A stretch of DNA of 64,000 nucleotides from G965240365 sp965240365 (lineage in GTDB: Bacteria; Pseudomonadota; Gammaproteobacteria; Eutrophobiales; Eutrophobiaceae), in NCBI GenBank assembly GCA_965240365.1, contig OZ251218.1, positions 3,599,641 through 3,663,640 on the forward strand. Reading direction: 5' to 3'. The notes under the pieces were generated by a model. It was given only the letters and a program-made list of their open reading frames with translations, was not told where the DNA came from and did not search any database. Position numbers and translations under genes: made by a program. Below are positions 26,543-34,734 of this stretch, piece by piece (the stretch's first letter is position 1; every line of letters starts with the position of its first letter).

Positions 26543-27559
26543 TTATTTCACCAGAAAGGGGGGATAAAACTCGGTATCACCGCGTATATGCCTGGCCAGC
26601 AGCAACGCCTGACAGTGAGGGAGCAGGCCGATGGGTACTTTTTCCTGCAAGTAAGGATGTTGAATCTCATCCTGTTTGCGGGTCTGATAAGACGCCAGGA
26701 ATTGCTTGCGCGCCTCGTCGTTCAGTCGCACGGCGCCGCTGGCCTCGGTAACAAAATGGCGCTGCCGAAACTCGCGGCGATTGATCAGGGTTAAAACAAA
26801 GCGATCAGCCCAATAGGCCCTGAATTCTTCCAGCAGGTCAAGCGCCAGACTGACGCGCCCCGGCCGGTCCTTGTGCAGAAAGCCGACGTAAGGGTCCAGC
26901 CCGATACCCGTCAACGCCGCCGCAATCTCATAAGTCATCAGCGAATAGGTAAACGACAGCAGGGCATTGACCGGATCGGTGGGTGGCCTTTTGATTCGGC
27001 CAGAAAAACGAAATTCATCCGACTTCAATAATTGATTAAATACCGAAAAATAGCTGGCCGCCGCCATGCCTTCAATGCCTCTGGCTTGATCCACATCCTG
27101 CGCCTGACGGGCTTGACGGATGCCGGCCGCTAACTCCGCAATTACCGCTTTGATATGGCCATTATCACCATGATTTCTCAGTTCTCTTTGCAATACCGCC
27201 CGGCTGTTGGCGATTTTTGCCGCCACGGTCAAGCGCGCCAGCGTCGTGCACGATTCGTTTTGATCCGCCCAGCGAAACTGCTCGCGGCGCAGCAGCACAT
27301 TGCCTGTAGGCCGGCCCACCACCCGGCACAAAAAGCGCCCGTATTCGCTGTAAAAAGCCAATCCCACCTGTTTTTCCGCACAAAAGCCCATAAGAAAAGG
27401 CGATACCGAGATATTTCCGAAGCAAAAAATCTGACCGATATTGTGTAGCGGGAACTGAGCGATTTTTTCTCCGCTGTTTTTGACCACGATGGTCTCACGC
27501 TCTTTATGCAGATAGCTCTCCTGACGGGTAATAAAAAGCGTATTGAGCAGTCTTTTCAT
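26543..27559 (-). CDS. cas1: CRISPR-associated integrase Cas1 (type I-C)
   Basis: A 338-residue spacer integrase. From ATG 27559 it starts MKRLLNTLFITRQESYLHKE with the N-terminal beta-sandwich; the helical catalytic domain contains the glutamate in ARGIEGMAAASYFSVF, the histidine in YVGFLHKDRPGRVSLALDLL and the acidic residues of DLLEEFR. The ATG overlaps the cas4 stop (ATGA), which sets the start; the longer frame to 27619 would overlap cas4 by 60 bases. Length and motifs are normal, so adaptation looks intact, consistent with a long array. Confidence 0.95.
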   Translation of the reverse strand: MKRLLNTLFITRQESYLHKERETIVVKNSGEKIAQFPLHNIGQIFCFGNISVSPFLMGFCAEKQVGLAFYSEYGRFLCRVVGRPTGNVLLRREQFRWADQNESCTTLARLTVAAKIANSRAVLQRELRNHGDNGHIKAVIAELAAGIRQARQAQDVDQARGIEGMAAASYFSVFNQLLKSDEFRFSGRIKRPPTDPVNALLSFTYSLMTYEIAAALTGIGLDPYVGFLHKDRPGRVSLALDLLEEFRAYWADRFVLTLINRREFRQRHFVTEASGAVRLNDEARKQFLASYQTRKQDEIQHPYLQEKVPIGLLPHCQALLLARHIRGDTEFYPPFLVK

Positions 27560-28167
27560 ATTTCCATGCTTTCGATATAGCGCGCCGATCGGTCGTGTGA
27601 AAACAACCGCGGCCGGCATAGCGCTTTAAGCGAGCAGGCGCGGCATTTTTTATTGTGATACACCGCGCGCGGCGTGCGGGCGCTGGCGAGAATTTGGTGG
27701 GCGGCAGCGATGGCAGCGCGGGTTTTTTCGCGCAATGCCTGATCCAGCAACACCGGCTCACGCCGCCGCACCTGCCAATACCAGATTGCCCCCTTATTGA
27801 TGGTCGTATTACGCATTTCTTCGAGGCATAGGGCCTGCGCGCAGAGTTGCAGCCTGTCCCAGTCCTCCGGTTTGGATTTGCCGCGCTTATATTCGACCGG
27901 GAAATACTCAAGCGACGGGCCTTGATGAATTTCCAGCAGGTCCATTTTGCCATGAAGTCGATAGGTTTCGGAATGCAGCAGAACACTGCGTTCGTAGCGG
28001 AGCGTGCCGCGCTGCTCACTCGCGGGGCTATCGACCCGCTCGTGCAGAATTCTGCCCTCGGCGGTAAAGCGGTTTTCATCCCATACCTGCTCCACATGAA
28101 TCAACGCGAACTGGCGCGGACAATAGGCGTAATGCTGCAAGGCGGAGATGGCGAGGTAGTCGTCCAT
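27556..28167 (-). CDS. cas4: CRISPR-associated exonuclease Cas4
   Basis: A 203-residue Cas4 with an iron-sulfur cluster formed by the cysteine in HYAYCPRQFAL and the C-terminal cysteines in KKCRACSLKALC. RecB-type nuclease motifs are visible: HERVD near residue 43, GKMDLLEI, and EYFPVEYKRGK with the catalytic glutamate and lysine. Cas4 trims prespacers and selects those with the right PAM before Cas1-Cas2 integration. It is 66 bases downstream of cas7 and overlaps cas1 by four bases. Confidence 0.95.
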   Translation of the reverse strand: MDDYLAISALQHYAYCPRQFALIHVEQVWDENRFTAEGRILHERVDSPASEQRGTLRYERSVLLHSETYRLHGKMDLLEIHQGPSLEYFPVEYKRGKSKPEDWDRLQLCAQALCLEEMRNTTINKGAIWYWQVRRREPVLLDQALREKTRAAIAAAHQILASARTPRAVYHNKKCRACSLKALCRPRLFSHDRSARYIESMEI

Positions 28168-28233
28168 GCGCGGATAATGTACAGCATGGCTATGGCCATA
28201 GCCAAACCGATGATTTTTCTTGATTGGGCGATG

Positions 28234-29109
28234 CTAAAAGCCATCAATCTGTTCTGGCGACAAACCCTCAAGATCTGTAAATTTGGGGGTGCCATCAGGT
28301 TCTACTGATAATGTTCGATGTACTTTAGCCGAAGAATACTGGCCTGATTTTGAATTGTGTTTCCACCAGATCACTTTTTTTACGCTCATAGAACCTTCGG
28401 GTCTGGCAGAGGAGGCATCACCTTCAAACAAACGCGGCAGAATTGACTTGATTATCTCGGCATCGGTATCGCTGAAACCGGTTCTTTCCGCCAGTTGCGG
28501 CGTCATTGCGCCGTAGGCCACGTAGATAGCCCTGTCCACCCGATGTTTCATGCCCATTGTATCGGATGCTTTTTTTTGTTCATCACCTTCATTATCTTCA
28601 CCGCTTACACTCTTGGTAATCTGGTTGCTGGTGATGCTGATCGGTTTCAGTGAAAATGCTGATTGCAGCGTCACTGGACCGCGAATGGGTATAGAAACAC
28701 CTTCGCCTTTCTTCTCACCCTTCTTCTCGCCTTTCTTCTCGCCTTTATACGCAAAAAGTTGTCCAAATGCCCGGACATCAAACCATTTTTCGCAGGCCAA
28801 CTTTTTCGTTTCATCTAAATTTGATTTTTTGGGGTCGAAAGCATTTTTACCCAAACCATACTCATCGGAATAGGCTCGATTTTTTAAACTGGTCATACCA
28901 TCGGTCTTTTTTTCATCTGATTGAACGAATATATCCTGCCCCTGCTCTTGCAGGCGATCCCGTATTTTTCGTTTCAAGCAGACATCAGTGATTTCACCAT
29001 AACCAGCGTAATCAACACGGGGACGGTTACCATTTAACGGGTCGCCATTGGGGTTGGCGTTATGTACCGAGAAAATAATAGCGAAGTCAATCTTGTATTG
29101 CAGGCTCAT
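28234..29109 (-). CDS. cas7: Cascade backbone subunit Cas7 (Csd2, type I-C)
   Basis: A 291-residue RAMP protein that polymerises along the crRNA. It starts with YKIDFAIIFSVHNANPNGDP, the Csd2 signature, and contains RVDYAGYGEITDVCLKRKIR, KWFDVRAFGQLFAYK, IPIRGPVTLQSAFSL and MGMKHRVDRAIYVAYG. An unusual in-frame tandem repeat of the tetrapeptide GEKK (about three and a half copies, 28700-28745) sits between the RAFGQLF strand and the IRGPV strand, in a loop that is normally short. The ATG overlaps the cas8c stop (ATGA). Otherwise complete. Confidence 0.95.
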   Translation of the reverse strand: MSLQYKIDFAIIFSVHNANPNGDPLNGNRPRVDYAGYGEITDVCLKRKIRDRLQEQGQDIFVQSDEKKTDGMTSLKNRAYSDEYGLGKNAFDPKKSNLDETKKLACEKWFDVRAFGQLFAYKGEKKGEKKGEKKGEGVSIPIRGPVTLQSAFSLKPISITSNQITKSVSGEDNEGDEQKKASDTMGMKHRVDRAIYVAYGAMTPQLAERTGFSDTDAEIIKSILPRLFEGDASSARPEGSMSVKKVIWWKHNSKSGQYSSAKVHRTLSVEPDGTPKFTDLEGLSPEQIDGF

Positions 29110-29513
29110 GGTTGATCTCCTTGTTCAGAATCAGTTGTATTGTCAGTGGTTTTGGCATTACGCAAGGCAAGTCGCTGGCAGTGAAAACCCAACAGGAATT
29201 CGCCAGATAGCGCCTTGTCGTTCATGTAATCGGCGTACTCAAATGCGGCAATTACCTCATCAATCTCATTCTTAATCTTGTTTAGAAATCCTGATCTGGA
29301 AGACTGAAGCTGCTGCATGTAAGGGGCAAGTTGCTTGTAAATCGTCAACCATGTTGAACAGGGTCGATCAGCAAACCGCTGCATCAGCCGGTTTGCCGTT
29401 GTCGGTCTTTTTGCGTTAGCCAAGTATAATGCCAAAGATTCAAGTTTTTCAGCCAGCGCCAACAGCCGGCCGTACAAGTAGTCGCGTGATTTGATAGAAG
29501 TATCTAAAGACAT
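29106..29513 (-). CDS. cas11: Cas11c, small Cascade subunit translated from inside cas8c
   Basis: In type I-C systems the small subunit is made by internal initiation near the 3' end of cas8c. Here an in-frame ATG at 29513 starts MSLDTSIKSRDYLYGRLLAL, the typical Cas11c opening, and gives 135 helical residues to the shared stop at 29106. AGAGGAAT lies upstream (GAGGA, eight bases from the ATG), a strong ribosome-binding site inside the reading frame. The protein lines the inner belly of Cascade and stabilises the DNA strands. It lies wholly downstream of the premature stop in cas8c, so it should be made independently of that lesion. Confidence 0.75.
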   Translation of the reverse strand: MSLDTSIKSRDYLYGRLLALAEKLESLALYLANAKRPTTANRLMQRFADRPCSTWLTIYKQLAPYMQQLQSSRSGFLNKIKNEIDEVIAAFEYADYMNDKALSGEFLLGFHCQRLALRNAKTTDNTTDSEQGDQP

Positions 29514-29762
29514 GCTGTAATTCCTCTTGTCTGATTGTAAATCGCGGATGGCATGGCCCTTATACAGCGCACAAGCCACGCCTATATTGCGCTCCCATTC
29601 CCAATGCTCTTTGTTGCTGGTTTTACAGGCCTGATAGTGCGCCAGCCTTAAAATATCCTGCGGAATATTGGCGCGTTCCAATAAACAGGGCAATAAACGT
29701 TGATAGAGTTGTTTGGCCAGATTTTTATTGCTGTTTAGCACATCACCGTATACCGTCTTCAA
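29106..29762 (-). CDS. cas8c: C-terminal part of the interrupted Cas8c frame
   Basis: An open frame of 218 codons from TTG 29762, in the same frame as the upstream cas8c piece. The codons from the TAA at 29811-29813 to this TTG also read sensibly (KEIKNWLIQAPAPYNI), matching the Csd1 region before the 'aP...ia...yG' motif, so the C-terminal Cas8c sequence continues without frame change. There is no Shine-Dalgarno sequence before the TTG, and initiation there is doubtful. Features visible: QRLLPCLLERANIPQDILRL, NKEHWEWERNIGVACALYKG, then the Cas11c segment. It should be considered with the 29811-31127 piece as one gene. Confidence 0.75.
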   Translation of the reverse strand: MKTVYGDVLNSNKNLAKQLYQRLLPCLLERANIPQDILRLAHYQACKTSNKEHWEWERNIGVACALYKGHAIRDLQSDKRNYSMSLDTSIKSRDYLYGRLLALAEKLESLALYLANAKRPTTANRLMQRFADRPCSTWLTIYKQLAPYMQQLQSSRSGFLNKIKNEIDEVIAAFEYADYMNDKALSGEFLLGFHCQRLALRNAKTTDNTTDSEQGDQP

Positions 29763-29810
29763 TATATTGTAAGGTGCCGGCGCTTGGATCAGCCAGTTTT
29801 TAATCTCTTT

Positions 29811-31127
29811 TTATTTACCGTTATTAAGCGTAACTGTTCTTTTAGCCCGTTGTGGCCAGGCAAAGTCTTCATGCCAGGCATGGATGTCAGCAAGATAATC
29901 CGCAGGCATTGATTCTCGATAATAAGTGATGCCCATTCGACCCTTTGTTGCCGAGTCTATAGCCATAATAGAAATAGTGTCTTCAGGTTTTAATTTTTGA
30001 CTATAGCCATTCATATGCGTTTTTAATTTTTTGGCGTAACTCAATCCCAGATCAATACTTTGCTTTGGAGACGCTAGCTTATCTTCTTGTTCAGAATCGA
30101 TTTCTTCCTTTGTTTGCTGGCCTTCGTCATAGTCATCCAGATAGGCGTCATCAAACTTGATTTCATCCATAGGTTGAGGAATTTTTTCAGCAGAGATAGC
30201 CCAGGCAACGATGACTTGATCTCCATTACGTCGCCCCTGTCGGTCAATTAACCAACGCAAAGCATTATGAGCTTTTTGTGATGTGATATTACCAATCGTA
30301 GCCGCCTGTGCGCCATGATTTTTGAAAGAGCTTTTTGTATCGGTAAATTTCCCCCTGAAGGTATAGCCCCCAAAATCATTCGCCGAAATTAACTTGGCTT
30401 TATCTTTTGAATGACGTAATTTAGTAGGATGGCTCAATGCAGTGGGTTCGTGCTTGCCGGAAACATAGCACAATGACTGGAATGCATCTTGTTTGGCATC
30501 AAACTTTATCCAGCAGTCTTGCAATGTGGGATCTTCCCAGGTTTTAGCGTACTGAATATCAGGGGATTCTATCGACCAGCACACCAGAGCGTTGCCCTGA
30601 TCCAGCTGTTTCTTTTCTTTAGGAAGAACTTTAAAAATTAGTGGTTGCGCTTCATTATCCTTTACCCAGGAAGTCATTAGCTTGTCATTTTTGATCCACA
30701 ATATCTTGTCTTTGATTAAATCAGCAACTACTGTTTTCTTGGAGATGTACTTGAAGACTGCAACAAGGCTTGGATGACTGTTACTGAATTGTAGCCAGTT
30801 GTTTAACAGTTTTTTATAGCTATCGAAATATGTCGCTTTTAGGCCGCCAAACTGCGCATAGTCACCGGCGATATATTGTATTTTATCGGCCAGCGGATGA
30901 GGCGCCTCACCGCTTGTACGTCCGGCGGATTTTTCCGTTGCGGGTAAGATGATTTGGGGTTTTTCTTCAAGCACTTGCGCGCGTAAATAGTTTCCTTTTC
31001 CGTCTATGCTGATATTGATATAGGCCTTTTGTACGGTGTGGCTCACTGGTATGGGCCTATCATTGGCAATCGTGTTACGGCTAACCGCCTGCTCATACGT
31101 TTTATAGAGTTGTATCATCCAGCTCAT
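29811..31127 (-). CDS. cas8c: Cas8c (Csd1) large subunit, N-terminal 438 residues, ended by in-frame TAA
   Basis: The large Cascade subunit recognises the PAM and recruits Cas3. This piece starts MSWMIQLYKTYEQAV and carries the Csd1 hallmarks SHTVQKAYINISIDGKGNYL, LADKIQYIAGDY, NDFGGYTFRGKFTD, SQKAHNALRWLIDRQG and a MAIDSATKGRMGITYYRES core. It ends with TAA at 29811-29813 after RTVTLNNGK. Full-length Csd1 is about 580-670 residues; with the following in-frame codons this gene would be about 673. Either a nonsense mutation truncates Cas8c, or the two parts work separately, or the base is a sequencing error. Its ATG overlaps the cas5 stop. Confidence 0.88.
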   Translation of the reverse strand: MSWMIQLYKTYEQAVSRNTIANDRPIPVSHTVQKAYINISIDGKGNYLRAQVLEEKPQIILPATEKSAGRTSGEAPHPLADKIQYIAGDYAQFGGLKATYFDSYKKLLNNWLQFSNSHPSLVAVFKYISKKTVVADLIKDKILWIKNDKLMTSWVKDNEAQPLIFKVLPKEKKQLDQGNALVCWSIESPDIQYAKTWEDPTLQDCWIKFDAKQDAFQSLCYVSGKHEPTALSHPTKLRHSKDKAKLISANDFGGYTFRGKFTDTKSSFKNHGAQAATIGNITSQKAHNALRWLIDRQGRRNGDQVIVAWAISAEKIPQPMDEIKFDDAYLDDYDEGQQTKEEIDSEQEDKLASPKQSIDLGLSYAKKLKTHMNGYSQKLKPEDTISIMAIDSATKGRMGITYYRESMPADYLADIHAWHEDFAWPQRAKRTVTLNNGK

Positions 31128-31828
31128 AGCGCATCCTCTTGTGCAGTGACTGCAAGCAAATTCTCATCTATGCCAAATTTTTTCATCTCCATGGGGCGGA
31201 TAAAGCGCCGGATTGTACATGTTTGCGGTCGAGGAAAATCAATTATCCCATGTTTCATTACTGCTTGCCAAAAACGACTGTGTAACTTATCCGTGCCTGT
31301 CTCGTCCGGGTAGTCAAAGCCGTGAAACATCAGACCGAAACTGAGCTCATCTATCGAATCGTAGGCGCCACTGCCCTCATTAAAATCGCAAGGTTCGACA
31401 TAGCCCTGACAGTCTCGAACTCCGAGAAAAATATCCTGTCTGCCACCTCGTTCAAGCATGCGCCGGACAATCGCATAGTGCTTGCCGTCGATACGGTCGC
31501 CTTCGAGTTCAGGCCGGTATTCATTCCATTCAAAGTGTGCTTGCACACGGTATTCAACCTCATGCAGAAAAGTATAAATGGCCAAGCCGTTGCCGCCGCT
31601 CCATTTCAGAGGCTTGGCGCCCTTGGTCTGAGTGCGCACCGGTTTGATAACCCGCACGCGGTCAACATGCCAGATAAAAGTAGGTTTCCAGTAAATTGAT
31701 TTTAATACGCCTTTAATGGCTTCATACGTGGGAATATGGTAAGAACATTTTTCACCGCCGAGTTTAGTAATGGGATCGGTAAACAGCGCATAGCGCCCCC
31801 ATAATTTGAAACTGATGCTGTTTTTCAT
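31124..31828 (-). CDS. cas5: Cas5c (Cas5d) crRNA-processing endoribonuclease
   Basis: A 234-residue RAMP protein. Type I-C lacks Cas6, so Cas5 cuts the pre-crRNA at the base of the repeat hairpin and caps the handle. The three residues reported for the Bacillus halodurans enzyme (tyrosine 46, lysine 116, histidine 117) occur at the same numbers here: KSIYWKPTF and RIDGKHYAI. Other motifs are FKLWGRYALFTDPITKLGGE, YHIPTYEAIKGVLKSI and GGRQDIFLGVRDCQGYVEPC. It lies 18 bases after cas3 and overlaps cas8c by four bases. Complete and probably active. Confidence 0.95.
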   Translation of the reverse strand: MKNSISFKLWGRYALFTDPITKLGGEKCSYHIPTYEAIKGVLKSIYWKPTFIWHVDRVRVIKPVRTQTKGAKPLKWSGGNGLAIYTFLHEVEYRVQAHFEWNEYRPELEGDRIDGKHYAIVRRMLERGGRQDIFLGVRDCQGYVEPCDFNEGSGAYDSIDELSFGLMFHGFDYPDETGTDKLHSRFWQAVMKHGIIDFPRPQTCTIRRFIRPMEMKKFGIDENLLAVTAQEDAL

Positions 31829-31846
31829 TCTGTCTTCCTTACTTAC

Positions 31847-34318
31847 CTAGCAATACTGAAAGGCCATTTTTTCTGTCTCTTCACTCATCAGACCAAATTT
31901 GCTGTTATAGTAGCTTTCCCTCAGATAATAGATGCCTTCATGCTGAATTTCATACACGGCGCCGGCTTGTTTTAGCCTGTTCCAGATATTGGGAAACACA
32001 TTCACACTGTATTGCTGCGCTTCTTTTAGCAGTTGATAAAATGCTTTTGCTTCAAATTTTCTATCCAATGCGCAGAGCGCTTTAATAATTTCATCACCCT
32101 TTCCAAAAGGCACGATGATACTATGGTTTGGGGCATCAATGGCTCTAAATGCCTGGCCGACTGCCATAAAAGACTGTTGCAAAAGCGGTACTTTTCTATT
32201 TCTACGGCGTTCACGGTTTTTATGGCTACCCGGATTCTGGTCATTATTGGCCAACTTATTCAACAGGCAGTCTTGCTTATAAGGATAGATCAAGACCTGT
32301 TGACGATCAAAAAAATAGTATTGATAATAGCAATCCATTGCTTCAGGCGACAAAATATCATCCCTTTTAAACTCATTAAAGATTCGCTGTGTCTTATCTT
32401 TGCCTTCAATAATATCCCGCAATGTTTGAATCGATTCTTCTGTCGGGTTAATTACATCAATCAGACCGGGAATCGAATTTCCGTTCTCATCTTTCAATCT
32501 GCCGTTGCGGTTACAGCGGCCGGCTGCTTGAGTGATGGAGTCAAGGCCGGCGAGAAATCGCACTACATGATTGAAATCAATATCCACGCCGGCCTCGATC
32601 AATTGAGTGCTGATGCATAATATCGGCTGTTTTTCTCGTAATCGTTGTTTTATTTTTTCAAATAGTGATTTTCGATGGGCCGGGCATTGATTGGTACTCA
32701 AGTGAAATAGTGTATTTTCCTCGATCTGCTGCTGCATTTCTTCGTAGAGACGCCTGGCCCAAGCCTTGGTGTTCACGATTACCAGGCAGCAGCGTTTTTC
32801 TGTAAATCGCCGATGAACAAGATCGACGATCTCAGCTAACGCCCAACCTCCAGGCTTGCATTGGTTGTCCACCTTGACCCGCTTCAAGTCCACAAAAAGG
32901 CGTCTTTTATTTTCAACCAGTTCAGGGTGTTTGGCAAGTTTAAGCTGCCCATAATCGGAACGCGGCAATTTATCCAGCAAGGGTTGTGTTGCGCTGCACA
33001 ATACGGCCGTGGCGCCGGCTTGCTGCGTTAAAAAATTCAGGGCGTTACAAAACATATAAACACAACGCATCGGCAAGCATTGGATTTCATCGAAAACCAA
33101 GACGGCGTTGGCTAAATGATGCATTCGCCTGACTCCGCGGGTTCCACCTGCAAATAGAACTTCAAGAAACTGCACCATAGTGGTAAATATGATCGGTGCG
33201 TCCCAGTTTTCTGCAATCAATTTCGTTCGCCAGGTTTGCTTTTCCGGTTCAATATTGCTGTGATGTTCCAGAACCCAGGGAAACGCATCGCTGTCGCTCT
33301 CAACTATCCGGCGAACACTATCCGCGTTTTGTTCAATGATAGCAGTAAAGGGGATGATGTAGATGATTCGATCCATCTTGTGCGTGTCGGCATGTCGAAG
33401 AGCATAACGTAAACTGGCCAAGGTTTTACCGCCACCAGTCGGCACTGAGAGAGTATATATACCTTTTTGCTCAGAGGCTCGGCGCTGACATTGGTTAGAA
33501 ATTTTCGCCCGAATCCTGTCTATGGGTTGCTCAACGCCAAGTGAAGCCAGATGCTTTTCAAGGCGTTTAATCGCAATGCTCCAATCAAAATAAGCGTTGC
33601 GGTTAATGCGTTCCTTCTGTTTGTAGGGCATTTCAAATTCCGCACTGTTAATACGGTCAGCATCCACCAGACAGCTAAACAGGAAGCGTGTGAACAGGCC
33701 GAGATTAAACATATCGGGTATAGGTAATTCACCCGCGCTTGTTTGTTTAGAAAAGTCGGCAACTTTCCTAATAGCGGAAAACATGGTTTTAACCAGATCA
33801 AGTCCGAGCAGCGTGTCGGCCCGTTGAATAATCAGCCTATCGGCATTTCGGGTTGCTTCTTGCAAGTGAGTCTTGGTATCGCATTTTTTCATGCGAAGCG
33901 AAAATTTGTCTTTTCCTTCTTTATCAAGACAATCAATGAGGCCGCTATGGTGTGAGGCAATACACAAGGCCAAAATCTGGCCACACAACTCACCTTGCTT
34001 TGCATTGCCACCTATCTTGCTGAGTTTCTTCCAGACATATTGTGCCCCCGCGCTTGAGTGATCGATCTTTCCTTTTTGCAGCCTGGCATCAACCCAGGTC
34101 TCATCGTCCTGATCAATCATTCCATTAGCGGACTTGATATAGTTCTGAAAATCCCGACTGTATTTGCCGAAGTCATGCAACAGGCCAAGCAGCCGACCAC
34201 AATGCGGCAAACGGATTTTTTCCGCGAACCGGGCCGCGAGTTTACCAACCTCAGTCAGGTGATCGACCAGTAATTGATCGACACTGTCTTCCTGACGCCT
34301 ATGGGCAATAAAATGCAT
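31847..34318 (-). CDS. cas3: Cas3 helicase-nuclease
   Basis: An 823-residue effector recruited by target-bound Cascade. The N-terminal HD nuclease has histidine 20, the HD pair in GLLHDFGKYSRDF (residues 48-49), a histidine in KIDHSSAGAQY and HH in IASHHSGLID. The SF2 helicase follows: Walker A VPTGGGKT near residue 293, VFDEIQCLP near 405 (DEIQ box), SATQPLLD, and motif VI QAAGRCNRNGR. The C-terminal domain is present. All catalytic motifs seem intact. It is the first gene of the operon; the 54 bases before it separate it from the lone vapB, so the promoter may lie within or upstream of vapB. Confidence 0.96.
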   Translation of the reverse strand: MHFIAHRRQEDSVDQLLVDHLTEVGKLAARFAEKIRLPHCGRLLGLLHDFGKYSRDFQNYIKSANGMIDQDDETWVDARLQKGKIDHSSAGAQYVWKKLSKIGGNAKQGELCGQILALCIASHHSGLIDCLDKEGKDKFSLRMKKCDTKTHLQEATRNADRLIIQRADTLLGLDLVKTMFSAIRKVADFSKQTSAGELPIPDMFNLGLFTRFLFSCLVDADRINSAEFEMPYKQKERINRNAYFDWSIAIKRLEKHLASLGVEQPIDRIRAKISNQCQRRASEQKGIYTLSVPTGGGKTLASLRYALRHADTHKMDRIIYIIPFTAIIEQNADSVRRIVESDSDAFPWVLEHHSNIEPEKQTWRTKLIAENWDAPIIFTTMVQFLEVLFAGGTRGVRRMHHLANAVLVFDEIQCLPMRCVYMFCNALNFLTQQAGATAVLCSATQPLLDKLPRSDYGQLKLAKHPELVENKRRLFVDLKRVKVDNQCKPGGWALAEIVDLVHRRFTEKRCCLVIVNTKAWARRLYEEMQQQIEENTLFHLSTNQCPAHRKSLFEKIKQRLREKQPILCISTQLIEAGVDIDFNHVVRFLAGLDSITQAAGRCNRNGRLKDENGNSIPGLIDVINPTEESIQTLRDIIEGKDKTQRIFNEFKRDDILSPEAMDCYYQYYFFDRQQVLIYPYKQDCLLNKLANNDQNPGSHKNRERRRNRKVPLLQQSFMAVGQAFRAIDAPNHSIIVPFGKGDEIIKALCALDRKFEAKAFYQLLKEAQQYSVNVFPNIWNRLKQAGAVYEIQHEGIYYLRESYYNSKFGLMSEETEKMAFQYC

Positions 34319-34372
34319 AGATAAAATGCTGTAGTGAGAGAAATAGCTTCATTAGAAAGCTTCCCGTTTGGC

Positions 34373-34585
34373 CTAGTATTGGCAGGCGCGCTCTGCCATA
34401 AAATCTTCGCTGACCTGTTCTTCGGACAGAAAGAAACTGTCCCAGGTGCTATCGACGGGCGATAGGATTCGATCCTTGCCCACTACCCGAACACTGACCT
34501 GTTTGACGTTATCGGGAAAGCGGGTGTTGGCTGGCAGTCTGACCGCTTGGGTACGGTTATTCACAAAGATGGAACCTGTAGGCAT
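34373..34585 (-). CDS. vapB: VapB-family antitoxin without a partner
   Basis: A 70-residue SpoVT/AbrB-type DNA-binding protein: SIFVNNRTQAVRLPANTRFP (the NxxQAVRLP signature), a swapped-hairpin strand, and a toxin-binding tail WDSFFLSEEQVSEDFMAERA. The ATG at 34585 follows GAGGAA; an upstream ATG at 34603 is less likely. VapB normally precedes a PIN-domain VapC in the same operon, but the next 54 bases hold no toxin start and then cas3 begins. It may be left from a lost TA pair, pair with a distant VapC, or regulate the cas operon from the shared promoter region. Confidence 0.8.
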   Translation of the reverse strand: MPTGSIFVNNRTQAVRLPANTRFPDNVKQVSVRVVGKDRILSPVDSTWDSFFLSEEQVSEDFMAERACQY

Positions 34586-34604
34586 GGGAAATTCCTCATT
34601 CAAG

Positions 34605-34625
34605 CTATATGCCTGAAGTATATAG
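34605..34625. promoter_or_regulatory. Palindrome upstream of vapB
   Basis: CTATAT - 9 nt - ATATAG lies 20 bases upstream of the vapB start and overlaps the AT-rich promoter area. VapB antitoxins bind short inverted repeats at their own promoter. The region is also the nearest plausible promoter for cas3, only about 0.3 kb downstream. Confidence 0.45.
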
Positions 34626-34734
34626 TAAATGATCTACATGGCAACCATAGTATCGGGGGCCTCACTAGAGGCTATTTTTGCAAAGGCAGCACCGGCCGTA
34701 ACGGGCGGCCCCGCTGATGTTTTGAGGAATTATC

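Noticed and set aside
29811..29813. Recoding or stop-codon readthrough at the cas8c TAA
   Set aside because: TAA is not a selenocysteine or pyrrolysine codon and I see no stimulatory structure; nonsense mutation, split gene or sequence error are simpler.
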